DNA of 64,000 nucleotides from JAGOPY01 sp964619555 (GTDB lineage: Bacteria > Bacteroidota > Bacteroidia > Bacteroidales > JAGOPY01). Both the position numbers and the translations under genes were made by a program. The stretch is from NCBI GenBank assembly GCA_964619555.1, contig CAZUDV010000004.1:124001-188000 (forward strand), given 5' to 3'. This document shows, one piece after another, positions 18,797-28,216 of this stretch (position 1 is its first letter; each line of letters opens with the position of its first letter). The notes under the pieces are model-generated. The model was not told the origin of the DNA. It saw nothing but the letters and a program-made list of their open reading frames with translations, and ran no database searches.

Positions 18797-20392
18797 ATGA
18801 CTCGCCAATTTTTTACACTCGTTCTCGGATCAATTTTCCTGTTACTTTTCCATACCACATTTGCCCAGACCGACTCTGTCATTGAAAAGATCATCCACAT
18901 CGGCAAGACAGATAACCAGGTTATGGATCACCTAGATGTGCTTTGCAACCGGATCGGAGGTCGTCCTATAGGGTCCAGTGCCTATGAGAGCGCCACCATT
19001 TGGGCAGCTCAAAAATTCCAGGAATGGGGAATGGAAGTTATCCTGGATGAAGTGGGAGTAATGCCTGTTGGTTTCAACCGCGGCCCCTGGTTTGGCCGGA
19101 TGCTCTCAGATGAGGGGATGGTCCTGCATTTTGCTACTCCCTCCTATACCGCAGGGACAAAAGGAGTGCAGCGGGGCCACGTATTACTTGAGCCCAGGAC
19201 CAAGGCGGAATTCGACCGCATGAAAGGTAAACTGAAAGGTGCCTGGGTACTGATCTATGGCGAAAATGACGGCTGGCCGATCGATTTCTCCCCAAGAGCT
19301 GACAGTTTAAGGGATTCCATAAAAGTGGTGAATGCAAATATCGAAGCCGAAAATAACAGAATTCGGCGTGAAAACCGCGAAAATAAAGAGAAAGGGCTCC
19401 CTGACAAAGAGCTATTGGATTTAAATGAAGAGCCGGCTCTTTTTTATAAAGAAATGGTCGAAGCCGGAATACTCGGCATCATTCAATCTTCCAAAACTCC
19501 AATCAGGGTCATGTATGACAGAAAGAACGTGATGAACATGACTTTCGACAATCTGCCCCCCATTCCTGATATTAAGCTGGACGAACACCAGTATAATAAT
19601 ATTAAGCAAATGACGGAGGAGAGGCGATACTTTTTACTGGAGTTCGACATACGCAACCATTTCAGACCGGGCCCAATACCTTACCACAATGTCATAGGGG
19701 TAATCCCGGGAACGGAGTTTCCTGACGAGTATGTAATCCTGGGTGGTCACCTGGATTCTTATGATGTTGCCACCGGTGGGGTTGATGATGGATCCGGAGC
19801 AACACCCTCTATGGAAGCAGCCAGGTTGATTATGGCAGCAGGAGGAAAGCCCCGGCGGACAATCCTTGTGACCCTCTGGGCCGGAGAGGAGTTCGGCCTT
19901 CTGGGTTCTCAAAGCTGGGTGGACCGTAATACCGACAAACTGGACAGGATTTCTAACATGTTCAACCGTGACGGGGGACCCACTGTTCCGACAGGTATCA
20001 CTGTTCCGCCTGCCATGATGGAAGATTTTAACAGGATCTGCGCCTCTTTGGACAGTATCAATCCCGAATTTCCGTTTAAAATAGAAGAAAGGCAGCCTGG
20101 TGAACGGCCCGTTAAGGCATGGGGAACTGACAGCGGCCCGTTTGCTGTAGCCGGAGTCCCGACACTGACTTTCAATACCGGCGATCCAAAAGGGTATGAT
20201 TTCAGTTATATGGAGATCTGGCACACCGAGCGGGACACTTATGATAAAAGTATCAGGGAATACCAGGAACAGACCGCAATCGTTACCGCTGTTGTGGTCT
20301 ATGGAATTGCCGACCTGGATTACCTGCTTTCAAGGTCGGGTTATTGGAAGGAGAAGGAAACAGTCAAGGAGACAAGGAGAAAAAAGGACTAG
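18797..20392 (+). CDS. secreted M28-family zinc aminopeptidase
   Basis: A 531-residue exported peptidase. The signal peptide is FTLVLGSIFLLLFHTTFAQ. A protease-associated insert (about residues 90-230) precedes the M28 catalytic domain, which shows the metal ligands and catalytic acids in the expected order: GGHLDSYD, GGVDDGSGA, WAGEEFGLLGS, a later D in AWGTDSGPF, and the final His in WHTERDTYD. M28 enzymes of this type release N-terminal residues or process dipeptides in the periplasm or outside. It is divergent from tetR; the region between holds palindrome copy 3 and a -7-like TACATTTA at 18769. No T9SS tail is present. The substrate is not predictable. Confidence 0.9.
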   Translation: MTRQFFTLVLGSIFLLLFHTTFAQTDSVIEKIIHIGKTDNQVMDHLDVLCNRIGGRPIGSSAYESATIWAAQKFQEWGMEVILDEVGVMPVGFNRGPWFGRMLSDEGMVLHFATPSYTAGTKGVQRGHVLLEPRTKAEFDRMKGKLKGAWVLIYGENDGWPIDFSPRADSLRDSIKVVNANIEAENNRIRRENRENKEKGLPDKELLDLNEEPALFYKEMVEAGILGIIQSSKTPIRVMYDRKNVMNMTFDNLPPIPDIKLDEHQYNNIKQMTEERRYFLLEFDIRNHFRPGPIPYHNVIGVIPGTEFPDEYVILGGHLDSYDVATGGVDDGSGATPSMEAARLIMAAGGKPRRTILVTLWAGEEFGLLGSQSWVDRNTDKLDRISNMFNRDGGPTVPTGITVPPAMMEDFNRICASLDSINPEFPFKIEERQPGERPVKAWGTDSGPFAVAGVPTLTFNTGDPKGYDFSYMEIWHTERDTYDKSIREYQEQTAIVTAVVVYGIADLDYLLSRSGYWKEKETVKETRRKKD

Positions 20393-20511
20393 ATGAATGG
20401 GTACTGGGGGCCGGAAGAATCCCGAAATTTCGTATAAATTAACCGACTTTCACGTTTACTTTAACATTGTCGAACAGAAATGTGGTTCAATACAGATCCT
20501 GAGCAAGGGAA

Positions 20512-21150
20512 TTACTTTTTATAGCCCACAGGATGGTTCAGCATCAAATGCCTCGAACCGTTCAGCTGTAAAATTTCCTGGAGCTTCTCCCTGTCCATCG
20601 AAGCACGGGGCCTGGTGGCCAGGTTGACACCGGCGCAGTATAAAGAGATATTTTGCGACACAATCCCGGCATCTTCTGCAGCCCAGGTCATTTTTTGTTC
20701 TTCACTACCTCTTGCAAATCTTGAGATATCTGATACCAGTAGGAGAAAAACGGGTGCGTGAGCAAAATTCTCCTGTTGGCTGGCGACCATTGACCGGTAA
20801 TCTCCGCCGTAAAGGAATTGCAGCGAGTGTTCTTTTGGATTGTATAGATATATGCCTGAGGACATGACGGCATAGATATCAATATCCTGCGAATTCAAAG
20901 CAGATGGTGCTGTACGCTTGCCATTCTCCGGGCGGTTGATCCCATTGGCTGCCCACAACAGGTCTGACAAATCCCGGTCGGAGAGTTCGGCCGTGTTGTA
21001 GTCGTTCGTGGATGCCCTCAGCGCCAGAGCTTTCATTACAGGTAATCCCCTTGAAGTATCGGGAGGAAGCAAGTTGATGTCACTTTCGAATTGCGCGGTA
21101 AGAAAGTGTGCCCACAGGAGAAAACCTGAAAAAATAATGGATGATTTCAT
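20512..21150 (-). CDS. secreted SagB/ThcOx-type nitroreductase-family protein
   Basis: About 212 residues from the ATG at 21150; that start gives a signal peptide (SSIIFSGFLLWAHFLTAQ), whereas the longer frame starting at 21204 begins within palindrome-derived sequence. The mature part has the SagB-like nitroreductase pattern: DLSDLLWAANGINRP, RTAPSALNSQDIDIYAV, GIYLYNP, and near the end AEDAGIVSQNISLYCAGVNLA. Members use FMN for redox reactions, and some act on peptide heterocycles. Export is uncommon for a flavin-binding fold but seen in Bacteroidota. It stands alone, with the M28 gene converging from the other side. The reaction is unknown. Confidence 0.75.
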   Translation of the reverse strand: MKSSIIFSGFLLWAHFLTAQFESDINLLPPDTSRGLPVMKALALRASTNDYNTAELSDRDLSDLLWAANGINRPENGKRTAPSALNSQDIDIYAVMSSGIYLYNPKEHSLQFLYGGDYRSMVASQQENFAHAPVFLLLVSDISRFARGSEEQKMTWAAEDAGIVSQNISLYCAGVNLATRPRASMDREKLQEILQLNGSRHLMLNHPVGYKK

Positions 21151-21184
21151 GATTCCTTCAATTTCAGATAATTCAGGGCAAATT

Positions 21185-21227
21185 AAAAAAAATCGTACTA
21201 CCACTATAGTCGTAGTACGATTTTTTT
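21185..21227. repeat. 40-bp interspersed palindrome, copy 4
   Basis: Same core as copies 1 and 2, with longer outer A and T runs. It lies between two minus-strand genes, downstream of the FAS1 gene (ends 21261) counter-side and upstream of the nitroreductase gene start. Confidence 0.9.
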
Positions 21228-21260
21228 ATCATTCCCCCAACTTCCGAATCCTTCGGCCCA

Positions 21261-22190
21261 TTAAGGCAGAATAACTGAATCTATAGCATGGATCACCCCG
21301 TTGGTGCCCTGCACATCGGTGGCAATCACGGTGGAATTTCCGTTCAGCTTGACCCCCATCCCATTAACTGTCACATCGATGGTGCTCCCTTCATTCAGCG
21401 TGGGTACATTCCCCGAACTGACCTGAGAAGCCCGAATATTTCCAGGAACAACATGATACAAAAGGATCGGGGTTAGCTGGTCGGCTGTCAGTGCATCAAT
21501 GCCACTGATGCCTAATGTGGCGAACAGGGAATTGAATGCTTCATTGGTCGGCGCAAATATGGTGAATGGGCCGGTTCCATTCAGGGCATCCACCAGGTTG
21601 GCTTTCACCACTGCCTGTACCAATATACTGAAATTCGGATTGTTGATAGCGTGCGTCACCACATTGGCAGGAAGGATCACCTTATCTAATGCATGGATGA
21701 TACCATTGGATGCTTCCACATCCGCTGCGATCACCTTGCTGCCATCAACCGTCACATTCCCCGATGCAGTTACAAAGAGGTTTACCATGTTCTGCCCGGG
21801 TGCGGTATTATTGAGCGTAGCTATGTAACCCGTCGCGAGATCGGTGGATTTTACTTTTCCGCTCACCACATGGTTCAGCAGGATCGGAGTAAGCGTCTCG
21901 GAACTCAGGTCTTCAATACCGGAAACCCCCAACTGGTCGAACAAATCGTTGAAAGCTTCGTTTGTCGGTGCAAATACCGTGAAAGGTCCCGGGCCTTCCA
22001 GGGCAGAAACGAGCCCGGCTTTGGTTATGGCCTCGGTCAGAATCGAAAACTGATTGTCGGAAGAAGCGGTTTCAACGACGTTCCTGGCCTCAACCTGGGG
22101 GGAGTCGTCCTCCTTGTCACAGGATGTCATTAATACCGTAGCTGACATAATCGCAATGAATAAACCGGATTTAAAAATGGATCTTTTCAT
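21261..22190 (-). CDS. lipoprotein with two FAS1 (fasciclin) domains
   Basis: About 309 residues. The lipobox MTSCDKE predicts a lipoprotein with Cys near residue 24. Two FAS1 domains follow, at about residues 37-170 and 175-308. Each has the H1 motif (GPGPFTVFAPTNEAF and GTGPFTIFAPTNEAF), a LLNHVV or LLYHVV H2 motif, and ends GIIHALDKVILP or GVIHAIDSVILP. FAS1 domains mediate adhesion or matrix contacts; no enzymatic role is expected. The start could be the ATG at 22199 or 22190; the latter gives a compact KR-type signal peptide. It is a single-gene unit; the AT-rich 176 bp upstream, before the regulator gene, holds nothing clear. Confidence 0.9.
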   Translation of the reverse strand: MKRSIFKSGLFIAIMSATVLMTSCDKEDDSPQVEARNVVETASSDNQFSILTEAITKAGLVSALEGPGPFTVFAPTNEAFNDLFDQLGVSGIEDLSSETLTPILLNHVVSGKVKSTDLATGYIATLNNTAPGQNMVNLFVTASGNVTVDGSKVIAADVEASNGIIHALDKVILPANVVTHAINNPNFSILVQAVVKANLVDALNGTGPFTIFAPTNEAFNSLFATLGISGIDALTADQLTPILLYHVVPGNIRASQVSSGNVPTLNEGSTIDVTVNGMGVKLNGNSTVIATDVQGTNGVIHAIDSVILP

Positions 22191-22366
22191 AATGGTCATG
22201 ATTTTAAAAATTAATATTGAAATTTGATTGAAGAAGAAACCATCAGTTAAATATTTTGTTCAATAAAAACTTAAAAAAGTTAAACAAAAAATTTAACTAA
22301 TCCGATTTCCTATCAGATTAAACCAGGTTATAATCAACTTAAGGAAAGCTTTTCCAGATGGAAAAG

Positions 22367-22807
22367 TTACAATATCGACCCTGTCACTGGCTGGTCGTTC
22401 GGATTAATTTTACGCGCCAGGTTTTGTATAGTTTCCCGGCTTAATAATGAATGGATCGATTCCCTTATCGCTACATACCGGTCATGTAAAGGACATGGAT
22501 TACTTTTACTGCACACTTCAAGTCCAAGCCCACAGCCATTGAAAAGATGGGAACCCTCAGTAAAATGAATGACATCTATTAGTTTTAATTCCGGTTTGCC
22601 GGGATCAAAATAGAATCCGCCGTTTTTTCCTTTCTGTGATTCGATCATGCCCTTTTTGACAAGATTTTGCAGGATCTTGGCTATGTAAGCCTCCGGGGCG
22701 CCTATCTGGGAGGCGATCTCTGTCTTGCCGGGCCTCCGCATCCTGTCATTCTGCATTTGAATGTAGATCAGCCCCCGTAAAGCATATTCAGTTTCTTTAT
22801 AAAACAA
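22367..22807 (-). CDS. Rrf2/NsrR-like Fe-S transcription regulator
   Basis: A 146-residue Rrf2-family winged-helix regulator (YKETEYALRGLIYIQMQ, then EIASQIGAPEAYIAKILQNLVKKGMIESQKGKNGGF). Three cysteines in the spacing C-x6-C-x5-C (CGLGLEVCSKSNPC, about residues 93-106) sit where IscR and NsrR bind their Fe-S cluster. NsrR senses nitric oxide and represses ytfE-type genes. The gene is divergent from ric, and a near-perfect palindrome lies between them. This supports an NO or Fe-S-status sensor controlling the ric-nar unit. Ligand and targets are inferred. Confidence 0.88.
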   Translation of the reverse strand: MFYKETEYALRGLIYIQMQNDRMRRPGKTEIASQIGAPEAYIAKILQNLVKKGMIESQKGKNGGFYFDPGKPELKLIDVIHFTEGSHLFNGCGLGLEVCSKSNPCPLHDRYVAIRESIHSLLSRETIQNLARKINPNDQPVTGSIL

Positions 22808-22840
22808 ACGATGTCAGTTTAATAATTAAAATAAAATATT

Positions 22841-22860
22841 AAAAGACAATATTATCTTTT
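22841..22860. promoter_or_regulatory. candidate Rrf2/NsrR operator
   Basis: A 20-bp palindrome with arms AAAAGA and TCTTTT around CAATATTA, broken only by one mismatched pair. The AAGA-n-TCTT layout resembles NsrR sites of other bacteria. It lies just upstream of the ric -7 box, covering the expected -33 region. Confidence 0.55.
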
Positions 22861-22872
22861 AATAAGAATTTG

Positions 22873-22880
22873 TATATTTG
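22873..22880 (+). promoter_or_regulatory. ric promoter -7 box (TATATTTG)
   Basis: Exact match to the Bacteroidota TAnnTTTG consensus, 90 bp upstream of the ric start. An imperfect palindrome, ACAAG-n7-CTTGT, follows at 22884-22900 near the expected transcription start and may be a second operator. Confidence 0.55.
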
Positions 22881-22969
22881 TTGACAAGATGGCAACTTGT
22901 TAACCTTGACAAAAATCGAAAAAAATGAAATCCATTTAAAAAAATTAACTATATTTAATAGCTTTATAT

Positions 22970-23683
22970 ATGAAATTTAATAACATAGCTACTAAAACCA
23001 TTGGCAGCATCGTAGCAGAAGACTTCAGGGCTGCGGAAATCTTTAAGAATGCCGGAATCGATTTCTGTTGCGGGGGAAATATTAGTGTGGCTGAAGCCTG
23101 CGCAGAAAAGGGGATTGATCCGGAAAGCATCGGGCAGGAACTGGACACTCTCCGAAAATCCCCCTCCGGACCTGCACTTAATTTCAACGACTGGGATCTT
23201 GATTTCCTGTGTGATTACATCATCCACAAACATCATAAGTATATAATCAAAACTATCCCTGAACTGCGGTTTTATACAGGTAAAATTGCAGATGTGCACG
23301 GCTTTTCACATCCTGAGCTAATCGATGTACATCATCTTTTTGAACAGGTCGCGGATGAACTTGAGCAGCACATGAAAAAAGAGGAGGAAGTTCTTTTCCC
23401 GGCAGTCAGGAAGGCCATGATTGCCGTGGATGAAAACCTCCGGGGTGTTCTTGACTCTGAACTGGCCAGTTTAACCGCCGAGCACGAATTCGCGGGAATA
23501 TCCATGGACAGGATCAGGCAGATCACCCACCATTACGAGGTGCCGGAAGATGCCTGCAATACCTACCTGGTCACCCTTAAAATGCTGGAACAATTTGAAG
23601 ATGACCTGCATATTCACGTTCACCTGGAGAATAATATCTTATTTCCGAAAACTCTTCATCTGATTACAAAAAGCGATCCGTGA
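22970..23683 (+). CDS. ric: Ric/YtfE/ScdA iron-sulfur cluster repair di-iron protein
   Basis: A 237-residue protein with the two-part build of the family: an N-terminal ScdA_N (DUF542) domain with the CC motif in GIDFCCGGN (about residues 30-36), and a C-terminal hemerythrin-like four-helix domain with spaced His and Glu ligands (IIHKHHKYI, DVHHLFEQVADELEQHMKKEEEVLFP, LTAEHEFAG, HVHLENNILFP). These proteins repair Fe-S clusters damaged by nitric oxide and oxidative stress. It is the first gene of a plus-strand run, 47 bp before the cytochrome c and nar genes, which fits protection from NO arising during nitrate respiration. Confidence 0.93.
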   Translation: MKFNNIATKTIGSIVAEDFRAAEIFKNAGIDFCCGGNISVAEACAEKGIDPESIGQELDTLRKSPSGPALNFNDWDLDFLCDYIIHKHHKYIIKTIPELRFYTGKIADVHGFSHPELIDVHHLFEQVADELEQHMKKEEEVLFPAVRKAMIAVDENLRGVLDSELASLTAEHEFAGISMDRIRQITHHYEVPEDACNTYLVTLKMLEQFEDDLHIHVHLENNILFPKTLHLITKSDP

Positions 23684-23730
23684 TAAATGCAACACGAGAT
23701 CACATCCACAACACCGCGAAAAATTAAAAT

Positions 23731-24579
23731 ATGAACAGACTGATCCCATTGATATGCGCTTTAATGGCCGTTTTTCCGGCCCGGTCGCAGGAAGGGGAAA
23801 ACCTTTTCCAGACCCATTGTTCTGCATGCCATACCATCGGTGGAGGAAGAAGGGTGGGGCCGGACCTGATGAAAATTTCCGAAAGGAGGGATGCCGCCTG
23901 GGTCATTTCCTTCATCCAATCGTCGGCCAGGATGATCAAGGCTGGGGATCCCCAGGCGGTGGCAGTCTTCGAGGAGTATAACAAAATACCGATGCCCGAC
24001 CAGCCTTTGAATGATCAGCAAGCCAGGGCAGTCATTGAATACATCGACATGAAAGGGCAGGCATCCGGGGAAAGCGCTGCAGGAGATGTGACATCACAGG
24101 TTCCCCCTGATCTGCTGGCCGGCACTACGGCTGCCAATATCCGGCAGGGCCAGCTTTATTTTACCGGGAAAAGCCGGTTTGGCAGCAAGGGGCCATCATG
24201 CATAGCCTGCCACCTGGTCATGGATGACCGGGTCTTCACCAGCGGCACCCTGGCTAAAGATCTGACCCGGTCCTTTGAACTGATGGGCAGCGCCGGAGTA
24301 TCCGCCATCCTTAAGAACCCCCCGTTTCCCGTCATGGCCAAAGCCTATGAAAATAGCCCTCTGACGTATGCTGAAATTACGGATCTGACCGCCTATCTGA
24401 AATCCGTGAGCGATCAAAGGATTTATCAGCACCCGAGGGATTACAGCACCCTGTTCGGGCTATCGGGGACCATTGTTTTTATCCTTGCACTGGCTGTCAT
24501 TCAGGCCCTTTATTTCAGGCGAAAGAAATGGGCCGTGAACCAGGAGATCTTTCAACGTCAGTCAAACAACATTCATTAA
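23731..24579 (+). CDS. membrane-anchored diheme cytochrome c of the nar operon
   Basis: A 282-residue exported cytochrome with signal peptide (IPLICALMAVFPARSQ), two haem-binding motifs, CSACH (30-34) and CIACH (157-161), and a C-terminal membrane helix (TLFGLSGTIVFILALAVIQALYF) followed by basic residues. It therefore has two c-type domains in the periplasm and a C-terminal anchor. It lies 13 bp upstream of narG and is likely co-transcribed. Comparable cytochromes precede nar operons in several non-enteric bacteria and probably pass electrons to NarI or a quinol-linked complex. That role is inferred from position. Confidence 0.85.
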   Translation: MNRLIPLICALMAVFPARSQEGENLFQTHCSACHTIGGGRRVGPDLMKISERRDAAWVISFIQSSARMIKAGDPQAVAVFEEYNKIPMPDQPLNDQQARAVIEYIDMKGQASGESAAGDVTSQVPPDLLAGTTAANIRQGQLYFTGKSRFGSKGPSCIACHLVMDDRVFTSGTLAKDLTRSFELMGSAGVSAILKNPPFPVMAKAYENSPLTYAEITDLTAYLKSVSDQRIYQHPRDYSTLFGLSGTIVFILALAVIQALYFRRKKWAVNQEIFQRQSNNIH

Positions 24580-24592
24580 AGTCGTCTAAGCT

Positions 24593-27500
24593 ATGAGTTG
24601 GATCAAAGACCTGATTTCGCCTAAGACCCGTGAATGGGAAGAGTTCTACCGGAACCGTCATCAGCACGATAAAGTAGTGAGAAGCACCCACGGGGTCAAT
24701 TGCACCGGCGGTTGCAGCTGGAACATCCATGTCAAGGACGGGATCGTCGTTTGGGAAACCCAGGCCCTGGACTATCCGCTGCTGGAGAAATCACTGCCCC
24801 CCTATGAGCCCAGGGGATGCCAGCGTGGCATTTCGTTTTCCTGGTACCTGTACAGCCCGATCAGGGTCAAATATCCGATGATCAGAGGCGCCCTCCTGGA
24901 TAAGTACCTGGAGGAAAAAGGCAGGACCGGTGATCCCTTGCTGGCCTGGACACGGATCCAGGAAGACCCGGAAAGGAGGAGACGCTATCAGAAAGCAAGG
25001 GGAAAGGGCGGGTTCAGGAGAATTTCCTGGGAACAGGCACTGGAAATGATCGCTGCATCCAATATTTATACCGTGAAAAAATACGGCCCTGACCGCCTGG
25101 TGGGCTTTTCGCCCATTCCGGCCATGTCGATGATGAGCTATGCGGCCGGCGCCAGGTTTCTCCAACTGATGGGAGGGGTGAACCTTAGCTTCTATGACTG
25201 GTATTGTGACCTCCCCAATTCATTTCCGGAAATATGGGGCGAACAGACCGATGTGGCCGAAAGCGCCGATTGGTACAACTCAAAATTCGTAGCCGTTATG
25301 GGAGCAAACCTGGGTATGACACGGACCCCGGATGTTCATTTTTTCTCTGAATCGAGGCATAACGGAACCAAAACGGTGGTTTTTTCACCTGATTTCAATA
25401 TGGTGGCAAAATATGCCGACAAGTGGGTACCGGTCCATGCCGGACAGGATGGCGCCTTCTGGATGGCCGTCACTCATGTGATCCTGAAAGAATACCATTA
25501 TTCACGAAAGGCACCGTATTTTATCGACTATGTCAAAAAATACACCGACAGCCCTTTCCTGGTTATTATCGACCAGAAGGACGGTACGTCATTTCCCGGT
25601 AGGCTTTTGAGAGCCGGAAGCATCAGGAAGTATAAGGATTGTGAGAACGGTGACTGGAAGTTTCTGAACGTGGATAGTAAAACGGGGGATCCGGTCTGCC
25701 CCGGAGGCAGTTCGGGGCACCGGTGGGGAACCCAGTCAGGCCGCTGGAACCTCAAATATCAGGACGGGGAAACAGGAAAAGAATACGATCCGGTCCTGTC
25801 GTTCGATGAAAAACATGATGAAATCCTTATGGTGGAATTCACGGACTTCGGTAAAACAAGGAGTTTCCAAAGGGGAGTACCGGTCAGGACGATTCAGACG
25901 CTGCACGGAAAGGTCAAAGTGGCCACGATCTATGACCTGATCATGGCACAATACGGAGTGGACAGGGGTTTTGGAGGAGACTATCCGAAGGGATATGATG
26001 ACGCTGAAGGAACTTATACACCGGCCTGGCAGGAGATATTTACCGGCATCGGCCCCAGAACGGTGATCCAGTTTGCCCGGGAATGGGCCCGGACTGCCGA
26101 AGCCACCGGGGGCAAATGCAGCATCATCATTGGAGCAGGCATCAACCACTGGTATCATAATAACCTGATATACAGGGCAGGTACAATGGCTTTGATGCTG
26201 ACAGGTTGCGTAGGGGTGAACGGCGGAGGGATGAATCATTACGTCGGGCAGGAAAAACTGGCGCCCAGTGATTCCTGGGGGGCCATCATGTCGGCAAAAG
26301 ACTGGCAATCTGCAGCCAGGCTACAGCAAACCCCTATCTGGCATTACATCCATTCCGATCAGTGGCGTTATGACGGCAACCAGTCCGATTACAATACGGT
26401 CCCGAAAAATGAAATGTCTTCCATGCATTCCGCTGACCTGGTGGTGCAATCTGTCAGGAATGGCTGGATGCCTTTCTATCCTCAGTTCAACCGTCATAAT
26501 TTCGAGATTGTGAAGGATGCATTGGAAAAGGGTGCAAAAAGTGATGAGGAAGTCCTGAAATATGTGGTGGAAAAATTGAAGAACAAAGAGCTGAATCACT
26601 CCGTGGCAGAGCCCGACGACGAGGTCAATTTTCCGCGGGTCTGGTATATCTGGAGAGGCAATGCACTGATGTCAAGCGCCAAAGGCCACGAATTTTTCCT
26701 GAACCATTACCTAGGCACCCATCACAACAGTATTGCCGATGAAGTGGCTGATACTTTTGTAAGGGATATCAAATGGGAACAAGAAAGCCCGAAGGGGAAG
26801 ATGGACCTGATCGTCAACCTGAATTTCAGGATGGATACCTCCGCGCTGTATTCCGACATTGTCCTTCCCGCAGCAAGCTGGTACGAGAAGAATGACCTGA
26901 ACAGTACGGACATGCATTCGTTCATTCATCCTCTGTCAGCGGCAATTGCCCCGGTATGGGAATCCAGGAGCGACTGGGCCATTTTCCGGGAGATTGCCCG
27001 ATGGACCAGTCAAATGGCCCGGAACCACCTGCCTGAACCGGTGAAGGACATCGTGAATGTGCCCATTGCACACGACAGTTCCGGAGAGATCACACAACCG
27101 TCCATACTGGACTGGAGTAAGGGAGAATGTGAACCGGTCCCGGGCAGGACCATGCACAATATGGTCATTGTCGAGCGGGATTACACCCGGATCTTTGATA
27201 AGTTTGTGTGCCTCGGACCGAATGTTCGCAAGGGCCTGGGAGCACATGGCAGCAGTTACCAGTGCGCCGACTTCTATGAGCAAATGCTGAACGATGCCAG
27301 CCATGTCAGGGAACTGGACGGGATAGTCTATCCTTCGTTGTACGAAGATGAAGAGGCTGCCAATGCGGTTCTGCATCTTTCCAGCGTTACCAATGGCGAA
27401 CTCAGTAACCGGGCTTATCGGAATGCCGAGGGAAAGACTGGTTTAAGCCTGTGCGACCTGTCGGAAGGGAACAGGAATGTCAGGATGAGTTTCAAGGACC

Positions 27501-28204
27501 TCCTCACCAAACCGCATCGTTACCATAATTCTCCTGTCTGGTCCGGTCTATTGGAGAACGGAAGGGCCTATTCGGCCTATACCTACAACGTGGAAAGGCT
27601 TGTTCCCTGGCGCACTCTGACCGGTCGGCAGCATTTCTACCTGGACCATGAAGCCTATATCCTCTTCGGTGAAAATCTTCCGACGTATAAGCCATCTCCA
27701 CGACCGGAAGTCTATGGCGAACTCCGGAAGTCGGTTGCAACGGGCAAAGCCAGGATGCTGAATGTCCTTACCCCTCATGGGAAATGGCACATCCACTCAA
27801 CTTACGGGGATACCCTCCGGATGCTGACCCTGTCGAGAGGCATGGAACCATGCTGGCTCAGCGAAGAAGACGCCGCTGAAATGGGGATAAAGGATAACGA
27901 TTGGGTGGAAGTTTTCAATGACAATGGTGTTTATTGCACCCGTGCCTGCGTCAGTGCCAGGATCCCCAAAGGGGTGTGTATCGTTTACCATTCCCCGGAA
28001 AGGACTTATTCCGTTCCCAAATCACAGGTCCGGGGCAGAAAAAGGGCGGGAGGCCATAACAGTTTCACCAGGATACACCTGAAACCCAACCTCCTGGCCG
28101 GAGGTTACGGCCAGTTCACCTTTCATTTCAATTATTGGGGCCCGGTGGGCGTAAACCGGGATACCCATGTGCTGGTACAAAAAATGGAAAAAGTGGAATT
28201 TTAA
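24593..28204 (+). CDS. narG: respiratory nitrate reductase alpha subunit NarG
   Basis: A 1203-residue molybdenum bis-MGD catalytic subunit reducing nitrate to nitrite. The N-terminal FS0 cluster region is visible (HGVNCTGGC, then YEPRGCQRG), with His as first ligand as in E. coli NarG. TRTPDVHFF near residue 245 holds the Asp that ligates Mo. Other conserved stretches are GAGINHWYHNNLIYR, GCVGVNGGG and HYVGQEKL. There is no twin-arginine signal at the N-terminus, so the enzyme probably faces the cytoplasm like classical NarG. Length matches the family (about 1200-1250). narH starts 12 bp downstream. Molybdopterin biosynthesis genes are not in this window. Confidence 0.96.
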   Translation: MSWIKDLISPKTREWEEFYRNRHQHDKVVRSTHGVNCTGGCSWNIHVKDGIVVWETQALDYPLLEKSLPPYEPRGCQRGISFSWYLYSPIRVKYPMIRGALLDKYLEEKGRTGDPLLAWTRIQEDPERRRRYQKARGKGGFRRISWEQALEMIAASNIYTVKKYGPDRLVGFSPIPAMSMMSYAAGARFLQLMGGVNLSFYDWYCDLPNSFPEIWGEQTDVAESADWYNSKFVAVMGANLGMTRTPDVHFFSESRHNGTKTVVFSPDFNMVAKYADKWVPVHAGQDGAFWMAVTHVILKEYHYSRKAPYFIDYVKKYTDSPFLVIIDQKDGTSFPGRLLRAGSIRKYKDCENGDWKFLNVDSKTGDPVCPGGSSGHRWGTQSGRWNLKYQDGETGKEYDPVLSFDEKHDEILMVEFTDFGKTRSFQRGVPVRTIQTLHGKVKVATIYDLIMAQYGVDRGFGGDYPKGYDDAEGTYTPAWQEIFTGIGPRTVIQFAREWARTAEATGGKCSIIIGAGINHWYHNNLIYRAGTMALMLTGCVGVNGGGMNHYVGQEKLAPSDSWGAIMSAKDWQSAARLQQTPIWHYIHSDQWRYDGNQSDYNTVPKNEMSSMHSADLVVQSVRNGWMPFYPQFNRHNFEIVKDALEKGAKSDEEVLKYVVEKLKNKELNHSVAEPDDEVNFPRVWYIWRGNALMSSAKGHEFFLNHYLGTHHNSIADEVADTFVRDIKWEQESPKGKMDLIVNLNFRMDTSALYSDIVLPAASWYEKNDLNSTDMHSFIHPLSAAIAPVWESRSDWAIFREIARWTSQMARNHLPEPVKDIVNVPIAHDSSGEITQPSILDWSKGECEPVPGRTMHNMVIVERDYTRIFDKFVCLGPNVRKGLGAHGSSYQCADFYEQMLNDASHVRELDGIVYPSLYEDEEAANAVLHLSSVTNGELSNRAYRNAEGKTGLSLCDLSEGNRNVRMSFKDLLTKPHRYHNSPVWSGLLENGRAYSAYTYNVERLVPWRTLTGRQHFYLDHEAYILFGENLPTYKPSPRPEVYGELRKSVATGKARMLNVLTPHGKWHIHSTYGDTLRMLTLSRGMEPCWLSEEDAAEMGIKDNDWVEVFNDNGVYCTRACVSARIPKGVCIVYHSPERTYSVPKSQVRGRKRAGGHNSFTRIHLKPNLLAGGYGQFTFHFNYWGPVGVNRDTHVLVQKMEKVEF

Positions 28205-28216
28205 CAATTTACCCAT

